Notes under the pieces: model-generated
What the model was told of the DNA's origin: nothing
Database searches by the model: none
Seen by the model: only the letters and a program-made list of their open reading frames with translations
Made by a program: the position numbers and the translations under genes
Shown: positions 1 through 8,393 of the stretch, piece after piece
Layout: every line of letters starts with the position of its first letter
Numbering within the stretch: the stretch's first letter is position 1
Assembly (NCBI GenBank): GCA_046303115.1
Contig: JBKCGZ010000190.1
Location: forward strand, 1-62,761
From: CAINEC01 sp046303115
Lineage (GTDB): Bacteria; Bacteroidota; Bacteroidia; AKYH767-A; OLB10
Length of the DNA: 62,761 bases
Direction of reading: 5' to 3'

Positions 1-1334
1 AGAACATCGTTAGTAGTAACATTGTCACGACCCATCGATATATTATCTTCAATCGTACCATTAAACAATTCATCCCCATTGATATAAGATCCTATTAACT
101 TTCTAACGGAATCAATTTGATAATTTCCAACTGGTAAATCATTAAAACAAATAGCACCATTTTGAATTTGAAATTGTCCAGAAATCAACTTCATCAAGGT
201 AGATTTTCCTGATCCATTATTTCCATGAATTGCAATTTTAGAATTTGACGGAACTTGCAGATTACAATTTTCAATAGTCAAATTGGCTGCATTCGGATAA
301 CTAAATAAAACATCCTTTAACTCCAAACTAATAGAAGCTGATGCCTTAATCGTCATGCCACTACTAATACTCTCCAGTTCAAGGTCAGATACTTGTCCGA
401 TTTTTTCTAACGATGTTAGTACATCATAAATCGTTTCTAGGCAAAGAATAATTTTTTCAACAGAACTAATTACAAGTAATATAATCAATTCGGCAGCGAC
501 AAACTGTCCTATGTTCATTTGCTGATTAATTACTAACACACCACCAATACTAAGCAAACATGCGGCAATAAAAACTTTAAATCCGATTAAATAAACCATT
601 TGCTGCTTTAGAATCATATAATGATTTTCACGAGCCAACAAGTATTTATTTACTCGACGATCGGTTTCATTACCTGCAAGGTGATTACTTCCAGCCATTT
701 TAAACGATACTCTAGCATGTGCCAATTCTTGTAGCCAAAAGGCTACGTTGAATTTATTACCTGACTCTTTTAAACTCGTTTCAAAACCTTTTTTACTTGT
801 AAATTTTAAAATGAAATAAAGCACAAGAACAACCGTAATACTTAATAAAATAAATAGAGGATGATAGAGTGATAACAAGAACAATCCAAAAACGATTTGT
901 AATGTTGCTAGTGAAAAGTCTATCAATATTTTAGACAATCCCTTTTGAACTGTTGTAATATCAAAAAAACGATTCATTAATTCAGGAGCATATTTTTTAT
1001 ACAGCTCTTCTGATTTAATATTGGGAATACGTAAAGCAAAATCAAAGGCTGCTCTTGCAAATAGTGATTGTTGAATATTTTCTGTTATGCGCAATTGCAT
1101 TACCTGTAATGTACCTGCGAGGATAATTCCAGCAATGACAATAATAATTAATACTATAAATGAGATAGAAATTTCCCCACCTTGTATTAAATTAATAATA
1201 GCCTGAATACCTAATGGCAGAGTAAGTGCCACGAGGCCGCTGAAAAAAGAAAGTGAATAGATCTGTCTAATCTCCTTATTATTCGCTTTTAAAAGCGACC
1301 AGAATCTAATTAATGGGTTTGGAAAGTTGTCCAT
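1..1334 (-). CDS. ABC transporter, fused permease/ATPase (C-terminus cut by window edge)
   Basis: The first 444 residues of a fused exporter half-transporter; the reading frame runs off the left edge. The N-terminal ~330 residues are hydrophobic membrane segments of the ABC exporter type. The nucleotide-binding domain follows, with Walker A GNNGSGKST at residues 371-379. The visible end is the Q-loop region (LFNGTIEDNI), so the signature motif, Walker B and H-loop lie outside. There is no N-terminal C39 peptidase domain, so it resembles HlyB-like exporters lacking that domain. The ATG shares its A with the TAA of the upstream TetR gene (TAATG), which implies translational coupling and regulation by that repressor. 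Substrate is unknown; export of a peptide, protein or lipid are all possible. Confidence 0.9.
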   Translation of the reverse strand, partial: MDNFPNPLIRFWSLLKANNKEIRQIYSLSFFSGLVALTLPLGIQAIINLIQGGEISISFIVLIIIVIAGIILAGTLQVMQLRITENIQQSLFARAAFDFALRIPNIKSEELYKKYAPELMNRFFDITTVQKGLSKILIDFSLATLQIVFGLFLLSLYHPLFILLSITVVLVLYFILKFTSKKGFETSLKESGNKFNVAFWLQELAHARVSFKMAGSNHLAGNETDRRVNKYLLARENHYMILKQQMVYLIGFKVFIAACLLSIGGVLVINQQMNIGQFVAAELIILLVISSVEKIILCLETIYDVLTSLEKIGQVSDLELESISSGMTIKASASISLELKDVLFSYPNAANLTIENCNLQVPSNSKIAIHGNNGSGKSTLMKLISGQFQIQNGAICFNDLPVGNYQIDSVRKLIGSYINGDELFNGTIEDNISMGRDNVTTNDV

Positions 1335-2020
1335 TATTTTTTTGTTGTTGCTATAGATTTGAAAACAATTTCTGTAAAAAAAAGTTGTATATGATCTTCT
1401 TTTGTTGATGCATTTGTTAGTCTGGGTAAATGATCTTTAAAATGATGCTGAAGATGGGCACCTTCAATAACTGTTGAAATTAACATGTTAGGGAATTTAT
1501 ATTTCGGATTTAACTCCAACACAATTTCAGATACTTTTTCAACAAATTTTTTATACTCACCGAATGCACCCAGTTTATTTTCTTTATCAACTTCTTTATT
1601 TAAAAATGATTTAGTCGATTCAGTAAATACAATGCTATTTAATTTTTTCAAATTGATGTAATCATATTTCTCATCGTTTTCGATTTTATCAGTGATCAAA
1701 CTAATTGCCCTTTCTAATTTAACTTTAGGAGAACTGATATTAGTCGTGGCAAAAACCAAACGATATTCCATCCAGCTCCAATACCAATAAATTAGATAAA
1801 GTAACAACTTTTGCTTGCTTTCAAAATATCGATAAATAGATGCCTCTGTAGAGTTTATGCCCTGAGCTAATTTTCGAATGGTAAAATCTTCAAAACCCAT
1901 TGAATTAATTAAGTCAATGCTTTTAGAGATGATTTTAACACCTAAATCGCTGCTATTAGGATCTTTAAGGTAAAGTTTCGCGTTGACCTGTATCGGAATT
2001 GTGGTAGGAAGCTCAAACAT
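1334..2020 (-). CDS. TetR/AcrR-family transcriptional regulator
   Basis: A 228-residue repressor-like protein. After an unusual ~25-residue N-terminal stretch comes the TetR helix-turn-helix (IRKLAQGINSTEASIYRYF), followed by an all-helical ligand domain. The frame is open to an upstream ATG at 2062, but a -7 promoter box (TATATTTG, 2039-2046) lies between the two ATGs. A transcript from that promoter can only use the ATG at 2020 (MFELPTTI). The stop overlaps the ATG of the ABC exporter by one base, so the two form an operon. A perfect palindrome in the promoter spacer suggests autoregulation. The ligand is unknown. Confidence 0.88.
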   Translation of the reverse strand: MFELPTTIPIQVNAKLYLKDPNSSDLGVKIISKSIDLINSMGFEDFTIRKLAQGINSTEASIYRYFESKQKLLLYLIYWYWSWMEYRLVFATTNISSPKVKLERAISLITDKIENDEKYDYINLKKLNSIVFTESTKSFLNKEVDKENKLGAFGEYKKFVEKVSEIVLELNPKYKFPNMLISTVIEGAHLQHHFKDHLPRLTNASTKEDHIQLFFTEIVFKSIATTKK

Positions 2021-2038
2021 GAGTAGTTTAATTTTGGG

Positions 2039-2072
2039 CAAATATAATAGTAATACTATCATAATTGCACAA
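2039..2072 (-). promoter_or_regulatory. Promoter and candidate operator of the TetR-ABC operon
   Basis: The -7 element TATATTTG (complement of 2039-2046) matches the Bacteroidota consensus TAnnTTTG. A TTG at 2070-2072 lies 23 bp upstream as a possible -33 element. Directly against the -7 box, in the spacer, is the perfect 13-bp palindrome ATAGTA-A-TACTAT (2047-2059). This is a natural position for a TetR-type repressor to block RNA polymerase. Operator function is inferred. Confidence 0.6.
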
Positions 2073-2101
2073 TTTTAACAAAATTTAACAATTAATCTGA
2101 C

Positions 2102-2118
2102 ATGGTTTCAGAAACCAT
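2102..2118. repeat. 17-bp perfect palindrome, operator-like
   Basis: ATGGTTTC-A-GAAACCAT has two perfect 8-bp arms around one central base. The centre is too short for a good hairpin loop, so a protein-binding site is more likely than a terminator. It lies in the 243-bp gap between the RluA-like gene and the TetR gene, about 45 bp upstream of the TetR promoter. The rest of the gap shows only a GC-rich patch near 2224-2250 (GGGGC...GCCCC), which could be a weak terminator for the RluA-like gene. Confidence 0.4.
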
Positions 2119-2305
2119 AGAATCAAATCATAAAGGTTGCTGCTCTTAACTGTAATAAACGTTTGTAAATGGATATAAGTACTTAATATTTGTCGCGAAT
2201 AGTGCAGAACCATAAATTTGTCGTGGGGCGGAGGTGTGGTGGCCCCCTCAAAATTGGATTAAAATTTTCGTGTATTAACTAATCGGAATTACATCAAAAA
2301 TATTC

Positions 2306-2986
2306 CTATCCCAATACACCAACAAAATAATCCCATACCGCATCCTTCGGTGGATTGGCCGTTATAAAAACAGGCTCTTTTGTTACTGGATGTTCAAACT
2401 TCACAGCTCTAGCATGTAAGTGAATAGATCCATCGGGATTACTGCGATTAAATCCATATTTCAAATCGCCTTTTATCGGACAACCAATATCGGCTAACAT
2501 GGTTCTTATTTGATGATGTCGGCCCGTATGTGGATTGATCTCTAACAAATGATAATTATCTGATGAAGCAAGTAGGGTATAGGTCAGTTCACTTTTTAAA
2601 GCAGCCTCTTTGGCTACCTTGCTACAATAACTTTTATTTTGCTTTTCGTTCTTAGTCAAATAGCGAACAACCAATTCCTGCGTATGCATAGGTTTATTCT
2701 TAACTACTGCCCAATACGTTTTTTGAATTTCCTTACTTTGAAACATCGCATTCATACGTGCAAGGGCCTTGCTTGTCCTCGCAAAAATAACAACCCCACT
2801 AACGGGACGGTCTATACGATGAACTACACCTAAAAAAACTTCACCTGGCTTGTTGTACTTTTCTTTGATATAGGCTTTTACCTTATCGCTTAAAGGAACA
2901 TCTCCGGTCTTATCTCCCTGAACAATATCACCCGATTTCTTATTGACAACAATCAGATGATTATCTTCGTAAATAACTTCGATCAT
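2306..2986 (-). CDS. RluA-family pseudouridine synthase, no S4 domain
   Basis: A 226-residue enzyme predicted to isomerise uridine to pseudouridine in rRNA or tRNA. It has the family catalytic motif HRIDRPVSG with Asp59, and the conserved C-terminal block GRHHQIRTMLADIGCPIKGD. The N-terminal S4 RNA-binding domain of RluC/RluD is absent, so the protein has the length and architecture of RluA-type enzymes. Which RNA position it modifies cannot be told from sequence. The ATG follows directly on the panB stop codon (TAAATG), so the two are probably cotranscribed. Confidence 0.9.
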   Translation of the reverse strand: MIEVIYEDNHLIVVNKKSGDIVQGDKTGDVPLSDKVKAYIKEKYNKPGEVFLGVVHRIDRPVSGVVIFARTSKALARMNAMFQSKEIQKTYWAVVKNKPMHTQELVVRYLTKNEKQNKSYCSKVAKEAALKSELTYTLLASSDNYHLLEINPHTGRHHQIRTMLADIGCPIKGDLKYGFNRSNPDGSIHLHARAVKFEHPVTKEPVFITANPPKDAVWDYFVGVLG

Positions 2987-3802
2987 TTAGTATTGCTCCT
3001 TTTCATTAGGAAAATCTTTTGCCTTCACATCAGCAATATACTGTTCCGTGGCACACTTAATTTCATCAAAAAGATTCAAGTAACGGCGTAAAAATCGTGG
3101 ATTAAATCCTTGGTTTAATCCAAGCATATCATGTAGTACTAATACCTGTCCATCTGTACCATTACCTGCACCAATCCCAATCGTAGGAATTTTTAGTGAG
3201 GAGGAAACTTCTGTTGCCAACTGAGCAGGAATTTTTTCAAGCACTAGGGAAAAACAACCAATATCTTCCAACATTTTTGCATCTTCTCTCAATCGCTGGG
3301 CTTCCTGTACTTCCTTTGCTCGAACAACATACGTTCCGAATTTATAGATAGACTGAGGCGTTAATCCTAGATGTCCCATTACGGGTATCCCTGCCGTTAG
3401 AATACGTTCAATTGCTTCTTTAATTTCTCTTCCACCTTCTAACTTCACTGCATGAGCGCCTGTTTCCTTCATAATGCGAATAGCAGAGTTCAACGCTTCT
3501 TTCGAATTCCCCTGATAAGAACCGAAAGGTAAATCAACAATAACTAAAGCACGATTAACAGCTCTCACCACACTCGCCGCATGATAAATCATCTGATCTA
3601 ATGTAATGGGCAGGGTAGTTTCATGTCCTGCCATCACATTACTTGCTGAATCACCAACTAAAATCACATCAATACCTGAGGCATCAACTATTTTTGCCAT
3701 ACTATAATCGTAGGCTGTTAGCATCGCAATTTTTTCGCCCTTGCGCTTTAATTCTGTTAGCGTATGAGTGGTGACCTTTTTAATTTCCTGATGTACTGAC
3801 AT
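2987..3802 (-). CDS. panB: 3-methyl-2-oxobutanoate hydroxymethyltransferase
   Basis: Catalyses the first step of pantothenate (CoA precursor) synthesis: transfer of a hydroxymethyl group from 5,10-methylene-tetrahydrofolate to 2-oxoisovalerate. At 271 residues it has the family's length. The TIM-barrel motifs are clear: LTAYDYSMAKIVDASGID, the metal-binding VGDSASNVMAGHETTLPIT (Asp51), and VILVDLP-like and LEKIPA segments. It lies 3 bp after the secreted coiled-coil gene and abuts the pseudouridine synthase gene, giving a five-gene minus-strand run with dapA. Confidence 0.96.
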   Translation of the reverse strand: MSVHQEIKKVTTHTLTELKRKGEKIAMLTAYDYSMAKIVDASGIDVILVGDSASNVMAGHETTLPITLDQMIYHAASVVRAVNRALVIVDLPFGSYQGNSKEALNSAIRIMKETGAHAVKLEGGREIKEAIERILTAGIPVMGHLGLTPQSIYKFGTYVVRAKEVQEAQRLREDAKMLEDIGCFSLVLEKIPAQLATEVSSSLKIPTIGIGAGNGTDGQVLVLHDMLGLNQGFNPRFLRRYLNLFDEIKCATEQYIADVKAKDFPNEKEQY

Positions 3803-3805
3803 AGT

Positions 3806-4906
3806 TTATTTTTTTGATGAACCAGCATTCAACTTTTTCAATTTTCGATTAAGTGCAGCGTTTTCCTTTTCCAATTCATGATTTTTTTGTTTAGTATCGT
3901 CCAATTCCAACATTAAAGCATCTATTTCAGGATCTACGGCTGAAGTCATAGTCTGCGCGCTTTTCAACGAATCATACTTATTATTTACAAACAAATACTC
4001 ATTGACTAACGAATCATACTTTAGCTTTAATGAATTATAAGCAGCAACCGATGATACATATTTCGACTCAAAATCATCTGGAGATGTATAGCCCTTCGCC
4101 TTCATTGTTTCAACTACCAATGCTAATTCATCATTATCATTTTGCAATTTTTCTATAGTGGCTTTCAATTTTGCTATTTCAACATTGACCGCAGCACTAG
4201 TCTCAGTAATAATACTATTATTATTGATAACTGCTTGATTACTTTTTTCTGTTTGTGTAACAACTATATTATCAATCGATAATTTCGTTTCAGGCCCAAT
4301 TAAAATTCCGAAACTACCTTCCTTATATTCAATATCATTAAATGATAATAATCGCTTAGAATTAATCATTAGATCATAACTTCTATTCTGACAAGCTATC
4401 GTGATGATGTTGTTTTGATTATAATTTACTAATCCTTCAGAAGTCACCCATCCATTTGACTTGCTATCTCCTGTTATGTTTACATACAATCCATTTTTTA
4501 CCTGACGTAATCTGTATTTTGATAAAGGACCAATTTCAAATATATAGCCGCCAATACTGGATTCCTGAAGCATAAATAAAACACCAACGTAGCCTTCAAT
4601 ACCTATTTCAATTGGGTTAATTCTAACATTCAATTGAAATGCTGAAGCATTAATTTTCTTTGAACTCAAAACTGCATATGGCTCACCTTTAACTTTTCTA
4701 TTCATGTAATATGATCCATTCTGAATCATAAATAAATTATTGAAATTAGATAGGGTAGGCCAATCGGTTGAAGCACTATCAAAATCTTCTCTGAATAAAG
4801 GCGTATTAAATTCAGCATTTACCAAAGCACTATTACTCATCTGAATTTGTGCTTGAGCAACAACTCCATAAAATAGCATTAGTAAAATGACAATTGTTTT
4901 TTGCAT
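3806..4906 (-). CDS. Secreted protein of unknown function with C-terminal coiled coil
   Basis: A 366-residue protein with an N-terminal signal peptide (MQKTIVILLMLFYGVVAQAQ). Residues ~35-218 look like a beta-sandwich of the concanavalin/LamG or DUF1080 type (FREDFDSAS..., IGILIGPETKLSIDNIVV). Residues ~240-360 are a heptad-rich coiled coil (LKATIEKLQNDNDELALVVE; LEKENAALNRKLKKL) ending in a Lys-rich tail. There is no lipobox and no obvious T9SS domain, so it is probably periplasmic. It lies between dapA (9 bp) and panB (3 bp) in the same direction. I do not recognise a specific family; carbohydrate or peptidoglycan binding is only a guess. Confidence 0.8.
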   Translation of the reverse strand: MQKTIVILLMLFYGVVAQAQIQMSNSALVNAEFNTPLFREDFDSASTDWPTLSNFNNLFMIQNGSYYMNRKVKGEPYAVLSSKKINASAFQLNVRINPIEIGIEGYVGVLFMLQESSIGGYIFEIGPLSKYRLRQVKNGLYVNITGDSKSNGWVTSEGLVNYNQNNIITIACQNRSYDLMINSKRLLSFNDIEYKEGSFGILIGPETKLSIDNIVVTQTEKSNQAVINNNSIITETSAAVNVEIAKLKATIEKLQNDNDELALVVETMKAKGYTSPDDFESKYVSSVAAYNSLKLKYDSLVNEYLFVNNKYDSLKSAQTMTSAVDPEIDALMLELDDTKQKNHELEKENAALNRKLKKLNAGSSKK

Positions 4907-4915
4907 AACAGTTAT

Positions 4916-5800
4916 TTATAAACCTTTTAGTGCAGACTTTAATTTTGATTTCAATCCAGCACTCACTTTTACCAATGGTAAACGCACTTGGTCTTCCATA
5001 ATTTTCAATTCAGACAATACCACTTTTACTCCTGCAGGATTACCTTCTTGAAAAAGTAAAGGAATAAAACTATGGAATGGATAGTAATGCTTTTGAGCAG
5101 TTTTATTATCGCCCTTAAGTGCAGCATTAACCATTTGAGAAAACTTCTTCGGATAGGCATTAGCCACAACAGAAATAACTCCAACAGCACCAGCAGCAAC
5201 TAACGGTAAGGTGATGCCGTCATCACCTGATATTACTAAAAAGTCCTTGGACTTATGTTCAATAATCGACATTGCCTGTTCTACATTTCCACTCGCTTCT
5301 TTAATTCCAATAACCGATTTACACTGCTTTGCAATTTCAAGTACAGTTGAAGGAATCATATTTGATCCTGTTCGAGATGGAACATTGTATAATATCACGG
5401 GCACAGGACAAACCTTGTCTATTGACTTATAATGCTCAATGATTCCAGCTTGCGATGGCTTGTTATAAGCAGGAGATACTGATAAAATAGCATCGACACC
5501 TTTGAAATTAGTGCTTTTAATTTCTTCAACTAATTGCTGCGTATTATTTCCACCAATGCCTAAAACAACTGGTAAACGACCTTTATTGGTATTGATGACT
5601 GTCTGAATAACTAATTGCTTTTCGTCACTCGTTAATGTTACTCCTTCACCTGTCGTGCCTAAAACAACTAAATAATCGCAACCACCTTTCACAATATGCT
5701 GCACCAACTTCTCTAATGCCTTTACATCAACAGCTCCATTATTTTTAAAAGGCGTTACTAATGCAACACCTGTCCCAATAAACTTATTTCGATTTTTCAT
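4916..5800 (-). CDS. dapA: 4-hydroxy-tetrahydrodipicolinate synthase
   Basis: Condenses pyruvate with aspartate-4-semialdehyde at the entry to lysine and diaminopimelate synthesis. The 294-residue TIM barrel carries the pyruvate-binding GTTGEG motif, YNVPSRTG with catalytic Tyr138, and GIKEASGN with Schiff-base Lys167. Its start overlaps the end of the upstream gene by 17 bp, so translation is probably coupled. Confidence 0.96.
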   Translation of the reverse strand: MKNRNKFIGTGVALVTPFKNNGAVDVKALEKLVQHIVKGGCDYLVVLGTTGEGVTLTSDEKQLVIQTVINTNKGRLPVVLGIGGNNTQQLVEEIKSTNFKGVDAILSVSPAYNKPSQAGIIEHYKSIDKVCPVPVILYNVPSRTGSNMIPSTVLEIAKQCKSVIGIKEASGNVEQAMSIIEHKSKDFLVISGDDGITLPLVAAGAVGVISVVANAYPKKFSQMVNAALKGDNKTAQKHYYPFHSFIPLLFQEGNPAGVKVVLSELKIMEDQVRLPLVKVSAGLKSKLKSALKGL

Positions 5801-6338
5801 TTTTAATTTGCTTTAAATAATGATTCACCTGTTCAATAAAAGCAGGTAATTGCGTTTGCTCATTCACACTTATCATAAAGTTGTAATATCGCTCAGCATT
5901 TTTAGCGTATTTCCCAATTTTGAATTTCGCCTTTGAAGAGGCTACCACATACTTAACAGGAATATGATGCCCAATATGCAAGTCTATAAGAATATCAAAC
6001 TCACGATCAACAAAACGTTTAACAATGGGAGAGATAGGCTTATAAAACCAATTTAAATCTTTACGTGTAAAAAAATCGAGACCTAATTTAGAAAATCGTA
6101 GTGTAGGTAATTCTTTCTGATCATAATATCCCAACGCCAAAACATCTTTATGAAATATCTCTCTTAAGTCTTTCACATATTTACGCACCATATCGTAATG
6201 GGCTTCATTTGTTGAATCGTATATAATTCCAATGCTTTCAGCCTGGTCAAAAGGAATAAGATTGCTTTTAAGTGTTTTATTCCTGAATTCATTCAAAAAC
6301 ACTACATGTGCAATTTTATGTCGTAAGTTTTTCTTCAT
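5784..6338 (-). CDS. Conserved Bacteroidota protein of unknown function (DUF6913-like)
   Basis: A 184-residue cytosolic protein with no signal peptide or membrane segment. It has a Lys/Arg-rich N-terminus and the conserved-looking stretches DILIDLHIGHHIPVKYVV and SKAKFKIGKY. Proteins of this kind are common in Bacteroidota beside dapA or ligA, and I believe they are catalogued as DUF6913, but I could not search. It overlaps dapA by 17 bp and lies 27 bp after ligA, so it probably belongs to the ligA-dapA-panB run. Function unknown. Confidence 0.8.
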   Translation of the reverse strand: MKKNLRHKIAHVVFLNEFRNKTLKSNLIPFDQAESIGIIYDSTNEAHYDMVRKYVKDLREIFHKDVLALGYYDQKELPTLRFSKLGLDFFTRKDLNWFYKPISPIVKRFVDREFDILIDLHIGHHIPVKYVVASSKAKFKIGKYAKNAERYYNFMISVNEQTQLPAFIEQVNHYLKQIKNEKSK

Positions 6339-6365
6339 CTTAATACTATCAAGTAAATTTAGAAT

Positions 6366-8387
6366 TTATTTTGATATCATCTGCTCGAAATCTGCCTCAC
6401 TAATTACTTTCACTCCCATGGCTGCAGCCTTCTCAATTTTACTTGGACCACTATCTGCACCCGCCAATAAGTAATTCGTCTTCTTAGAAACGGAACTACC
6501 ATTCTTTCCACCATACTGTTCTATAAGTCCCTTCAATTCATCACGCGAGTGGCGTTCAAAGGTTCCAGTTACGACTAATATCATTCCTTCTAGTTGATTG
6601 CCTAATGAAACAGGCAATGCATCATGCGCTAATTCAAATTGAAGTTGAGCTGCTTTTAATTTTTCAATAATCTCAATGTTGGATTTTTTTCTGAAAAACT
6701 GATAAACACTTTTTGCAATGATTTCACCAACCTCAGGAGCATTCATTAACTCTTCTTCGGATGCATTTATAATCGCATCGATGGTTTTAAAATGTCGCGC
6801 TATCTTTTTTGCAACTGTATCACCCACATAACGAATACCGATTGCAAAGAGCACTTTTTCAAAAGGAATCAATTTCGATTTTTCAATTCCATCAATAATA
6901 TTTTGAGCCGACTTCTCCCCAAATCGATCAAGAATCATCAACTGTTCTTTCTTCAGATCATAGATATCTGCTATCGAATGAATTAAACTTTTCTCCACTA
7001 ACAAATCTACCGTCTCGCTACCAAGTCCATCAATATTCATGGCTTTTCTGGCAGTAAAATGTTCAATCTTTCCCTTTATCTGCGGCTTGCATTGTTCTTC
7101 ATTCAAACAATAATGCTGCGCTTCACCTTCTTTTCTCACTAATTCTGATCCACATTCCGGGCACTGGGTAATATAACGGACAGGGGTAGCCGTTTCGCTT
7201 CGCTTGCTGATATCAACACCTGTAATCTTCGGAATAATTTCTCCACCTTTCTCCACAAAAACAAAATCGCCAAGATGTAAATCAAGTTTTGCAATCTGAT
7301 CAGCATTATGCAGTGATGCACGTTTTACAGTTGTTCCCGCAAGAAATACAGGTTGCAAATTGGCAACTGGAGTAATCGCTCCCGTACGACCAACCTGATA
7401 GGTAACTTCTAACAATTGGGTAGCTACTGATTCTGCTTTAAACTTATAAGAGATTGCCCAACGTGGCGACTTTGCTGTGAAACCAAGTTCTTCTTGCTGA
7501 CTAAAATTATTTACTTTAATCACGATTCCATCAATATCAAAAGGAAGATCATGACGAGCCTTATCCCAATGATGAATATATTCCATTACTTCTGAAATAC
7601 TATTACAAACCATTCGGTGATTAGAAACATTAAACCCCCATTCACTCATCGCATTCAAAGAGGATTCATGCGTATTAAAAACGTTAGGACCATAGTACGC
7701 ATATAAAAAACAATCTAAGCTACGTTTAGCCACTTCTGCGCTATCTTGCATCTTAACCGTACCAGCTGCGCAATTACGAGGATTAGCAAAAGGAGATTCT
7801 CCAATATCCACACGCTCTTCATTTATTCGATTGAAAACTTTGCGTGGCATAATCACTTCACCTCGCACTTCAAATTCAGCAGGGTAGGCTACATCACTTT
7901 TATTCTGCAAATGAAATGGCAACGATTTAATGGTTTTAATATTCGCAGTCACATCATCACCTTTTAATCCATCACCACGTGTTACTCCTTGAAAAATTCT
8001 TCCATCTCTATACGTAATTCCAATCGCAACACCATCAAACTTTAATTCACAAGCATATTGTACTTGCTCATTAGTGATTATTTTTTTGATGCGATTATCA
8101 AATTCTAATAACTCTTCTTCCGAATAAGTATTACCGAGCGAAAGCATTGGGTATTTATGCTCGACTGCTGTAAACTCTTTTGTTATTTGTCCGCCCACAC
8201 GTTGCGTAGGACTATGCGGAAAACAAAATTCAGGAAATTGTTTTTCCAACTGAATAAGTTCATTCAACAATTGATCAAAGTCGAAATCAGAAATTACTGG
8301 AGCCGCTTCTACGTAATAGCGGTAATTATGAGCCTCTAATTCTGAGCTGAGGTAATTTATTCTTGCTAAAACTTCTTCTCTCGTCAT
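6366..8387 (-). CDS. ligA: NAD-dependent DNA ligase
   Basis: Seals nicks in replication and repair using NAD+. The 673 residues match the full-length family. Domains in order: Ia region (YYVEAAPVISDFDFDQL), adenylation domain with AMP-accepting Lys116 in CELKFDGVAI, OB fold, four-Cys zinc finger (CPECG...HYCLNEEQC), helix-hairpin-helix repeats, and a C-terminal BRCT domain (LEGMILVVTGTF...). It starts 6 bp after kup. It should be the sole essential replicative ligase. Confidence 0.97.
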   Translation of the reverse strand: MTREEVLARINYLSSELEAHNYRYYVEAAPVISDFDFDQLLNELIQLEKQFPEFCFPHSPTQRVGGQITKEFTAVEHKYPMLSLGNTYSEEELLEFDNRIKKIITNEQVQYACELKFDGVAIGITYRDGRIFQGVTRGDGLKGDDVTANIKTIKSLPFHLQNKSDVAYPAEFEVRGEVIMPRKVFNRINEERVDIGESPFANPRNCAAGTVKMQDSAEVAKRSLDCFLYAYYGPNVFNTHESSLNAMSEWGFNVSNHRMVCNSISEVMEYIHHWDKARHDLPFDIDGIVIKVNNFSQQEELGFTAKSPRWAISYKFKAESVATQLLEVTYQVGRTGAITPVANLQPVFLAGTTVKRASLHNADQIAKLDLHLGDFVFVEKGGEIIPKITGVDISKRSETATPVRYITQCPECGSELVRKEGEAQHYCLNEEQCKPQIKGKIEHFTARKAMNIDGLGSETVDLLVEKSLIHSIADIYDLKKEQLMILDRFGEKSAQNIIDGIEKSKLIPFEKVLFAIGIRYVGDTVAKKIARHFKTIDAIINASEEELMNAPEVGEIIAKSVYQFFRKKSNIEIIEKLKAAQLQFELAHDALPVSLGNQLEGMILVVTGTFERHSRDELKGLIEQYGGKNGSSVSKKTNYLLAGADSGPSKIEKAAAMGVKVISEADFEQMISK

Positions 8388-8393
8388 AAACGA

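Noticed and set aside
2224..2250. GC-rich patch with GGGGC/GCCCC arms as a terminator of the RluA-like gene
   Set aside because: The loop is long and there is no U-tract on either side; not strong enough for a terminator call.
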